This document shows, in pieces, positions 56,131 to 64,000 of a DNA stretch of 64,000 bases. A program made the translations under genes and the position numbers. A model generated the notes under the pieces. That model saw only the letters and a list, made by a program, of their open reading frames with translations. It was not told the origin of the DNA and ran no database searches. Within the stretch, counting starts at the first letter, position 1, and each line of letters starts with the position of its first letter. The stretch comes from Galeruca laticollis (taxonomy: Eukaryota > Arthropoda > Insecta > Coleoptera > Chrysomelidae), in NCBI GenBank assembly GCA_963921935.1, contig OY998175.1, positions 228,244,122-228,308,121 on the forward strand, given 5' to 3'.

Positions 56131-56467
56131 AAAACTATTCTAATAAATTTTCTGTAAAGTAGCTGTAATGTATGTGTATCCGTTAAACTTTATTAATTCA
56201 GTTTCAAAGTATGTTGCATTATGGCAACTACAGATTAATATACCATTTTTTATATCTTGCTTTCACAGAATGCGTTCAATAGTTTCCACTTTCCACACTT
56301 GTTATGTAATATGCTTACACATTTTATTTTTTTTTAGATTGGATTCCTGGACAAGATATCTTTTTTTAATTTTGTACCTGTTTTTTCAAATTTACTGTAC
56401 TGTTCATTAAAAGTGAATAAACGTTTTAAATCCTTTATTGCTTTTTTTTGCTATTTTATTTTAAATG
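56131..56467. other. non-coding interval
   Basis: No gene supported between the piggyBac element and the long foldback. Confidence 0.5.
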
Positions 56468-56469
56468 TA

Positions 56470-57409
56470 CAGGGTAAACAACTAAGAACGACTGTAGGCC
56501 ACATCTCAGAGAAAAATCATGGTACAACTTTCAAAAAAATTACCTTTAGGTAAGTGATACTGAAAAATTGCTGGAAAATATTTTGCAGTCTCTAAAATCT
56601 CCACTAGGGGTGGAATGAACACTCGAAAACATAATACTTCAAAAAACATATTAAAGGTGTCCTAAAAATACAATTTTTGAAATCTTGAAGAGATTATGAA
56701 AAAATTTAATTAAGGAGATTTTTTGCCATTATTCTTCAAATAATGAGTGGGGAAGGTTCAAACTTATGAACATATGTATAACTTTTTCGTTTTTTAACCG
56801 ATATTAATGATTTTAGCTGCATTTGAAAGAGTTTTTCTGTTTAATAAGATGGATAACAAAATTAGATAATTTTGTATTCACTCGGAAATTTCAAATGTAA
56901 ATTGAAGCATTTTTTTTAATTTTTATATCTGATAACGTAAATCCCTTTTCATCAGAATTTAAAAAATTGTCGACTTTTTCACATAGCGTTGACAAAATTG
57001 CCAATTTTGTTATTTATGTTAAGCATATATCTTATTAAAGAGGAAAAACTCTTAAATGACGCCAAAAACATTGATATCGATTTAAAAACAAAAAAGTGTT
57101 ACGACATTTGTTTTTTAGGTTGAACCTTCTCCCACCCCTTATTTGAAGAATAAGGACAAAAAGTCCCTGTCTACATTTTTTCATAATCTCATTAATATAT
57201 CAAACATTGTATTTCTAGGATATCTTTAGTATGTCTTTTTTGGAGATAATCACAGTATTATGTTTTTAAGTGTTCCACCCCATAGCAGATATTTTAGGAA
57301 CTCAAAAATATTTTCCACCGATTTTTCAGGGTCATTTTCCTGAAGGTATTTTTTTAAAGTTGTACCATGATTATTTTTTGAAATATGGCTTTCTTAGTTG
57401 TTCACCCTG
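56470..57409. mobile_element. long foldback MITE, 940 bp
   Basis: Flanked by TA; ends CAGGGTAAACAACTAAGAAC and its near inverse ending GTTGTTCACCCTG. The two arms (about 56470-56900 and 56990-57409) are inverse over their whole length with scattered mismatches, leaving a ~90-bp centre. No coding capacity. Confidence 0.88.
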
Positions 57410-57411
57410 TA

Positions 57412-58165
57412 ATTGCTGATTAGGCACAGAAACATCTATAGGATGTCATCTAGAATGTTTGAGGTATATTATTTAGAGATTTAAGTAATGTCCATACAAC
57501 ATCTAACAGAATACCCTGTATTGTTTTTAAAATGTCGCATTTTTGATCATTGATAAGATGTTATTTTTTAGACATTGCATTAACATTGACGAGAAGTTAA
57601 AAGGCATTTCAGAATGTAACAGAAATGTTGTTTTTAGTTCGTTATAAAGACCTCCTTTTGAGGAAGTTCTAGTAACATCACAGTAATGTAAAAAGGCAGC
57701 GCTTTAACATTGCTGAGAAGTTAAGTTGAAACATCACAAAAGTTAACAGCCACAAGCTGGGCATAAGCGGTTGTATAGATGTGCATGTGATGAAAACAAG
57801 AGGAAAAAAAGGAAGAACATTATCACAATGTGATGTTGAATTAACATAACTGTAATATTTATTTGCATAGTGGGATGGAGAAAAAATATTCCAAAAATAT
57901 AACTCACCAGCAAATATGTGAAAACACAACGATGTAGGTATATTAACTTATCATTGTTACTATAGGAAGAGACTTTTACTATGTACGGTATCGTTTCATT
58001 ATACAAAATTTGGAAGTGAAATAAGTTTTTTTTTAATTTCAAATCATTAGTACGACGAAATTAAAATATCATAGTCCGATGGAAATGGTAACAGGCGATC
58101 GGCTTGTTACACCCCCTCTCCTCGGAGAAAAAAAGAAATTCGAAGAATTACTTTTTTTAAACATA
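57412..58165. other. non-coding interval
   Basis: No gene. 57440-57740 carries repeated AACAT..CAGTAATGT and TTAACATTG(A/C)(C/T)GAGAAGTTAA motifs. Confidence 0.45.
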
Positions 58166-58169
58166 AACA

Positions 58170-59770
58170 GTCTACGAAGAAAAGTAGCATATTGGTCTAT
58201 AATTATTGCAAAGTGTCTGATCCCTTTTTTTATGTATTGGCAGTATAAGCTTATTTTCCCAGTCTTTGGGGATTTTTTGAGTATCCCATGCTTCCCTGCA
58301 TATGAGACACAGCCAGTCTTTTCCTTTTTCTCCTAACCATTTTATTAGCTCTGGCGCTACTTCATACTCCCCCCTGGCTTTTCCTATTTTAAGTTTATTT
58401 ACAGCCACTTCCATTTCTTCTCTTTGGATTGCATGGTATTCATGTTCATTACATTCCTCTTCCGCAATATTCGTTGTTTTTTTCTTCAACCTATTACTAA
58501 GTTTGTCTTCGTAGTGTTCTTTCCAGGTCTTTAGTATTTGCTTTATTTCGGTCTCCAATTCGTTATTTTTATTTTTTATTGCTCTTATATCTTTTCCTTT
58601 ACTTCCTAGTAGTCTTTTTATTGCTGTCCAAAATTTTCTATTATCTGATGCATGGGTCTCTGACATCCCCCTTCCAAATTCTTTCCATGAGTCCCTTTTC
58701 GCTTTCTTAACCGCTTCTTTTTCCGTTATATATTTCCTTATCTTCCTGTGTTTTTGTTTGGAGGTATTTTTTCCATGAGGTTTTCTTTTCTTCTACTAAT
58801 GTTTGTATTTCTTTGTTCCACAACTTAGTCCTCTTTAAATGTTTGTCGAATTTATTTCTTCCACATATATCCTCTGCTTTTTCAAGTAATATTTGTTTGA
58901 ATACTGTCCACCGTTTTTCGAGTGTCCATTCGTTGTTTTCATTAATCAATTTTTCGAATTCCCTGTCTGTTTCTTCCTGGTATTTAGATTTTTTTTCTGT
59001 GTTTCTTAATTTTCTTATTGCAATTCTACTGAATCTTACTTCTTCTGTCTTCATTATTTTTTCTTCATATTCCGCTACTACTAATCTATGGTTTGTACTC
59101 AACTCAGCCTCTTTTCTTGTCTCTACTATTTTCACCATATTTGATAGGTTTTGTGTATATACTATGTAATCGATTAAACTTTTTGCATTTCTTTCTTCCG
59201 CTACAAAGGCATATTTATCCTCTAGTTTTTTTTCACATTTATTTCCTATTATTAAATCGTTACTTTGACAAAAACCTATCATCTTAAGACCATTTCTGTT
59301 CGTTATTTCCTCACCATAAACTCCCATACAACCCATTCCTCGATTGTAATCTTTACCAACTCTTGCGTTCCAATCCCCATATAATGATTATGTTCTCGTT
59401 TTGCTCTCTTATACCATCCACTACTGTAGTTGTATGTGAAATTCTGAAACCTCTTCCTCTCCCGTTCCTTCAACCAGTGCATATATTTGTATTATATTCA
59501 ATATTTCTTTTAGTCGTATACTTAGAACTAGTATTCTTGAATTTATATCCTTCATATTTATTACCTTTTTGTTCATTTCCTCTGTTAAAATTATTCCTAC
59601 TCCCTCTTTTGCTCTTTGTTCTACTTTTACCCCTGAGTAATATAATTTGTGATTATTTGTTAAATTTATTTGTCCTGATCCTTTTTTCTTTATTTCACTT
59701 ATTCCTAGAATATGTACTTTGTTGTTTTCCATTTCCTCAGTTATTTCGATTTCCTTTCCTGTTAATGTAT
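58170..59770 (-). pseudogene. RTE-like LINE ORF2, second copy, decayed
   Basis: Minus strand, 59732 down. Endonuclease: MENNKVHILGISEIKKKGSG (EI-K block), KEGVGIILTEEMNKK, then a shift; 59336-58707 gives the C-terminal half (CQSNDLIIGNK, SLIDYIVYTQN, STNHRLVVAEY), with the SDH-type catalytic block changed to STNHRL. 58666-58172 gives the linker and RT beginning: NRKFWTAIKRLLG, REEMEVAVNKLKIGKA, WEHTQ-like AWDTQKIPKDWENKLILPIH and NNYRPI. The RT palm and all sequence past it are missing; the copy is truncated at about 58170. The middle open frame of 209 codons is long for a dead copy. Confidence 0.78.
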
Positions 59771-59777
59771 TAATATT

Positions 59778-60745
59778 CTATATACCTATATTTACATGTT
59801 CTTTGTCTGCACTATTTATATATTGTCTACGATTATTTTTTCCCCATTGACTAGTCTGATCATTTTTCCTATCTTGTCCCTTACCATAATTATTTTTGTG
59901 TTTAAATTTCCTATTAGTTTCTTCTGTATTCCTATTGCTAAAACTACTTCTATTCTTACTGCTACACTTATTACTATTCTTAATACTATTATTTTTATTT
60001 AATTTATCTTCGTGTATGCCTTCTAGTTTTTTGGGTACCATGTTTGTATCATTTTCCGAGTTGGTGCTATATCTTCATCGTCTTCCATGCTGGGTGACCA
60101 CTGGCTAGCCGTTCTTCCTTTTTTCTTGTTTGCATTTGTTTTTGTTTCTTCTTCTCGATTGTATTCCAGCTGATCTAAGGTATATATTGTGTCCTGCACT
60201 CTTAATTTATCATATATTATACTTGCTCTACATCCTTTTTCTCTAGCCGATTTTAGATAGGGGATGAGTGCTTTCCATTTATCTTGGATTGCTTTTGGTA
60301 GATCCTCTGATATCCATATTTTTGTACCTTTCCAGTTTTTGGCTTCTTTTATTATTTCTATTTTTTATCTTCTCTTGATAGCTATATCCATAGTGGTCTA
60401 TTTCTGTTATTATCTGTCTTGTTCTTACCGATTCTTCTTATTTCTATTATATCTGCTTCCATGTTTATTTTAACCTTTATTTTATCTAAAATTTGTCTTA
60501 TTTTGTTGTTTCTTATATTTCGCATGTTTCGTTCTGTTTCTTCTATTCCATATACTACAAGGTTCTTTCTCTTGCTTTCTTTTTCTAATAGTTGTATTCT
60601 CTTATCCTGAATTCCGATTTTTTGTTCCATTTGGGTGACTTTGTTCTTTAATTCCGTATTTTCTTTATTTGTTCTTGATAATTGTCCATCTTTTTATCAA
60701 TTTTGTTTAGTTTTTCGATTATTTCCTTCATCATATCCTCCATCG
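59778..60745 (-). pseudogene. RTE-like LINE ORF1, second copy
   Basis: ATG at 60743 on the minus strand: MEDMMKEIIEKLNKIDKKMD, a frame change, then coiled coil and RNA-binding region (MEQKIGIQDKRIQLLEKESK, KRKNLVVYGIEETERN, IIEIRRIGKNKTDNNRNRPL) to about 60385. An Asn/Lys-rich basic tail (60041-59778, KNNSIKNSNKCSSKNRSSFS) leads to the ORF2 start. Order and motifs match 40964-40560. Such proteins coat the LINE RNA. Frameshifts make it non-functional. Confidence 0.65.
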
Positions 60746-60749
60746 TATC

Positions 60750-61860
60750 TCCCTGCAGGTTAAATACCAGAACCCTGCTATATTCAGATCCCAATCCTAC
60801 CTGAAGCTGACAATTATCAGTCTGGAGTAATTTATTCTTTTTATATTTATAATTTCTATTCGCAAATTTATAACGTTCAATCTAGTCAGTTCGTCTCTGT
60901 TCTTTTTAATAACAAATTTGATGAAGACAGGTTCTTATTGTTTTGCTGATAACTGTAATAGCTATTTTTCCTTATAATGTTTTATGTGTTTATTAGGTTA
61001 GAAGTATTCATTTATTATGTGTAAGAAAACTGAGCTTACTTCTATTTGCAGTGTTTATTTCCACTTATTTGCAATTTTTGCACTTTTGAAATCACTTATA
61101 TGTAAACTAACTGAATTATTTTAAAGTATTTCCTCTAAATTTATAATTATTTATGACACTAGCTCTTAGCGCACTTTTCAGTAACCCAGCCAGGACCGAA
61201 CTCCATATTTGATACTTTAAAAAAAATTATTTTATGTGACGTACTAGCTTTAGAGACCGAAATTGTCGCACGGGGGGTTATTTTCAAATTTAAACAAAAA
61301 TTTTAAAGAATGGAGGAAGAGTTCCGGCAGTTTGGACTTTATTATTGTAAATTTCCTCCTTCTTAAGAATCATTTTTTTAATTTTTTTATTTTTTAATTT
61401 TTTTATTATTTAATTTTTTTTAAATATTGGGAAAAAACTAAATACCTTTTCTTTTACATATTTATTTGTTTATAATTTATGTAATGTTTCGCTTTATTCA
61501 ACTTTTGGAGTAAACTAGTTATTATTACCACAAAAAATCGACACGAAATTACGAAAATAACCTTAAATTCGTGGGGGGATTTTCTAAAAATTTCCAATTC
61601 CAATTATAACCGAAATAAATCAGTCAAGTTATTCCCATTATCTTCTTTTTTTACATAGGACCTACCTCACAACCATTTCTTACACCAAAAACTTTAAATA
61701 AATATTTAGGAAAAAAATAAAACAAATTATGGGTTCACTTAACATATTTTACTAATTTTAACATTAAAATATAAACATAGAAATGAATTATTCTAAAAAA
61801 TAAGCTCTACAAAAAAAACGCAACTTTACAAATTAACTAATCGGTATTTATGGAATGCAT
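60750..61860. other. non-coding interval
   Basis: Probably the 5' UTR of the LINE for the first ~100 bp, then AT-rich DNA with no gene. Confidence 0.45.
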
Positions 61861-61865
61861 ATCTA

Positions 61866-62003
61866 CAGGGTGAGTCTTTAGAGCGACGACGATTTATTTT
61901 TCTCATATTTAAATATATACAGGGTAGACTAAAAAAGAAGTTTATTAAATCATATCATTTTATAATAACTAATAATTCGTCGTCCACTAGATAATTCACT
62001 CTG
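61866..62003. mobile_element. short TA-flanked MITE
   Basis: CAGGGTGAGTCTTTAGAGCG ACGACGA and inverse TCGTCGTCCACTAGATAATT CACTCTG, TA on both sides. An internal TACAGGGTAG at 61918 repeats the end motif. Confidence 0.7.
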
Positions 62004-62009
62004 TATATA

Positions 62010-62450
62010 ATCGCCGTCAACATAAATATATTTAAAAAAAACAAACATTTTTATCAAATCTAGAAATACCAGTTTCGATAAAGAATCTTCCTGGTAACTT
62101 CTAAGCTATCTCCTTATCTTCAGGAATCCTCAAAAATGTGGATTAGAAGGATTGTAATGATTAGAATAAACACTCTATATATATATATATGTATATAGGT
62201 AATCAATCATTTACATTTGGTGGTGTTTCAGTCAAAATATAGATATTTACAAAAAAAATGTGTTTTTGGTAACTTAAATTAATTCCTAACATACAAGATA
62301 GTATCTTTGGTTATTAACAAAAATGTTCGGCAAGATTATAGCCTGTTTCAGCCTCTATAAAAATGGTTTAGTTTACGAGAATTCTTTGGACAATCTTTGT
62401 GATCAGTTTTAGTTTTAAGGATTGGTCTAAATTAATTGTGGTCACCTGTA
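62010..62450. other. non-coding interval
   Basis: Includes a short TATATA tract at 62177-62196. No gene seen. Confidence 0.45.
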
Positions 62451-62454
62451 TATA

Positions 62455-64000
62455 AGACTTGTAGGATGTAGTACCAAGATATGAGGAAACGGGATATAAA
62501 ATGGGAAAAAGATGTTAAAGAATACTTTGTGGTACTGAAAAATCAAAAAACTACCACAGATGCATAAACATGTATTACAGAATATTGGTTTTAGGCAGAG
62601 GGTAGTACCAAAAGATGAGTAAACAGGATCGAAAATGGTGAAGAAGAGGTTGAAAAATGTTTTGTGGTACAAAAAGAGGTAGGTACTCTGGTACTGAAAA
62701 ATAAAAAACTAACACAGATAGTTAAAGATGTACTTAAGAAGTTAAAAGGACTTTTAGAAAGAAGGTAGTACCAAAAGATAAGCAAACAGGATAGAAAATA
62801 GGAAAGAAAAGGTTGAAGAACGTATGGTACGGAAAAATCAAAAACTAACACAGATAGATAAAGAGACGATAAAGAAAATTGCTTGGAAGGACTTTTAGGA
62901 AGAAGGTAGTACCGAGAGATAATCAAACAGGATGAAAATTGGTAAAGCGGTAGAAAAACGTTTTGTGGTATTGAAAAATAAAAAAACTACCACAGATAGA
63001 TAAAGGTGTACTAAAGAAAATTGGTTGGAAGGATTTTTAGGAAGAAGGTACTACCAAAAGGTGATCAAGCAGGATACAAAATGGAATAAAAGAGGTTGAA
63101 GAACGTTTAGAGTTACTGAAAAATCAAAAACTATCACAAATAAATAAAGATGTACCAAAGAAAATTGGTTGCAAATACTTTTAAGAAGAAGGCAGTACCA
63201 AAAGAAGAGCAAACAGGATACAAAATGGTGAAAATAACGTTTTGTGGAACTTAAAAATCAAAAACTACGTCATATAGATAAAGATGTACTAAAGAAAATT
63301 GGTTAAAGAGACTTTTAGAAAGAAGGTAGCATCAAGAGATGAGAAAACAGGATAGAAAATACGAAAAAAAAGGTTGAAAAACATTTTATGGTACGGAACA
63401 ATAAAAAACTACCGGAGATAGATAAGGATATGTTATGAAAATTGCTTGGTAGGACTTTTAGGAAGAAGGTAGTACCTACCAATAGATGATCAAACAGGAT
63501 ACAAAATGGGAAAGAGGTGGAAGAACGTTTTGTGGTACTGAAAAATCAAAGACTACCGTAGATAGATAAAGATGTACTAATGAAAAATTGGTTAAAAGGA
63601 CTTTTAGAAAGAAGGTAGTACCAAAAGTTGAGCAAATAGGATAAAAAATAGGAAAGAAAAGGTTGAAGAACGTTTTATGGTACGGAACAGTAAAAAACTA
63701 TGACAGATAGACATAAATATGATAACGAAAATTGCTTGGAAGGACTTTTAGAAAGAAGGTAGTACCAAAAAGTGATCAAACAGATACAAAATGGGATAAA
63801 AGAGGTTGAACAACGTTTTGAGTAACTGGAAAATCAAAAACTACCATAAATAGATAAAGCTCTATTAGAGAAAATCGGTTGCAAATACTTTTAGGAAAAC
63901 GGCAGTACCAAGAGATGAACAAACAGATTAGAAAATAGGAAAAATGAGGTTGAAGAACGTTTTGTGCTACTTAAAAATCAAAAACTACCACAGATACATA
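62455..64000. repeat. ~143-bp satellite array, runs off the window
   Basis: The marker GGTAGTACCAA and its variants occur at 62468, 62601, 62764, 62905, 63047, 63191, 63325, 63468, 63614, 63759 and 63901: eleven monomers, most spacings 141-146 bp (extremes 133 and 163). Each carries AACAGGATA-AAAATGGGAAA, GTTGAAGAACGTTTTGTGGT and AAAAATCAAAAACTACCACA blocks. Monomer subtypes are recognisable. The array is open at base 64000. Confidence 0.95.

Noticed and set aside
59363..60610. Long plus-strand, leucine-rich frames
   Set aside because: Complements of the antisense LINE ORFs, not genes.
62442..62926. Hydrophobic minus-strand frames
   Set aside because: They fall in the 143-bp satellite and reflect its base composition.
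1..64000. CRISPR array, bacterial operons, rRNA or tRNA genes
   Set aside because: The repeats present are tandem without unique spacers, and nothing resembled a tRNA or rRNA. The sequence is plainly eukaryotic.

Overview
The window looks like a gene-poor, AT-rich stretch of insect nuclear genome. The mix of Penelope, BEL/Pao, RTE-like, R2/R4-like, Tc1/mariner, piggyBac and pogo/Tigger elements fits an insect, and a beetle is a reasonable guess that the sequence alone does not prove. I found no bacterial or viral operon and no rRNA or tRNA gene. I found no intact host gene that I can defend. The only recognisable host-derived coding sequence is a dead, intronless copy of a USP2-type ubiquitin protease at 29.5-31.6 kb.

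Layout. 0-1.7 kb holds a Penelope endonuclease fragment and an antisense LINE endonuclease fragment. 1.7-9.2 kb is a nest: a Tc1/mariner element with ~290-bp inverted repeats, split in its left repeat by a complete-ended BEL/Pao element (LTRs 1875-2520 and 6811-7459, 5-bp duplication ACAAT). That BEL kept gag but lost protease, RT and RNase H. 9.2-10.2 kb holds direct repeats and two copies of a ~312-bp unit, each with a type I hammerhead ribozyme core, resembling an animal retrozyme. 11.2-13.3 kb holds R2/R4-like LINE pieces. 13.6-14.5 kb is an antisense tyrosine-recombinase pseudogene beside a cluster of short foldback elements (14.5-15.3 kb). 15.7-18.3 kb is a piggyBac element with perfect ends and an apparently intact 594-aa transposase containing one 52-bp intron. 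18.4-22.2 kb is a DNA transposon with perfect 20-bp ends and a decayed transposase of a family I cannot place.

22.5-24.1 kb is a second Penelope copy, followed by ~210-bp tandem repeats (25.2-26 kb), a LINE with a PD-(D/E)XK-like C-terminal domain (27.5-29.5 kb) and the USP2 retropseudogene. At 33.7-37.4 kb an antisense Penelope copy is split by a pogo/Tigger element. 38.5-41 kb is an antisense RTE-like LINE. 44.0-46.2 kb is an IS630/Tc1-like element whose transposase lost two catalytic Asp residues. 46.7-47.9 kb is an antisense LINE RNase H fragment. 49.4-52.5 kb is a cluster of palindromic elements with a 1.5-kb element rich in AAGTTTG motifs. 53.7-56.1 kb is a second, dead piggyBac. 56.5-57.4 kb is a long foldback element, 58.2-60.7 kb a second RTE-like LINE, and a ~143-bp satellite array runs from 62.45 kb to the window edge.

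The parts do not form a pathway. The region is a graveyard and nesting ground of mobile elements. The items most worth follow-up are the tandem hammerhead ribozymes, the intact intron-bearing piggyBac, the foldback family that shares termini but not stems, and the unclassified 20-bp-TIR and AAGTTTG elements.
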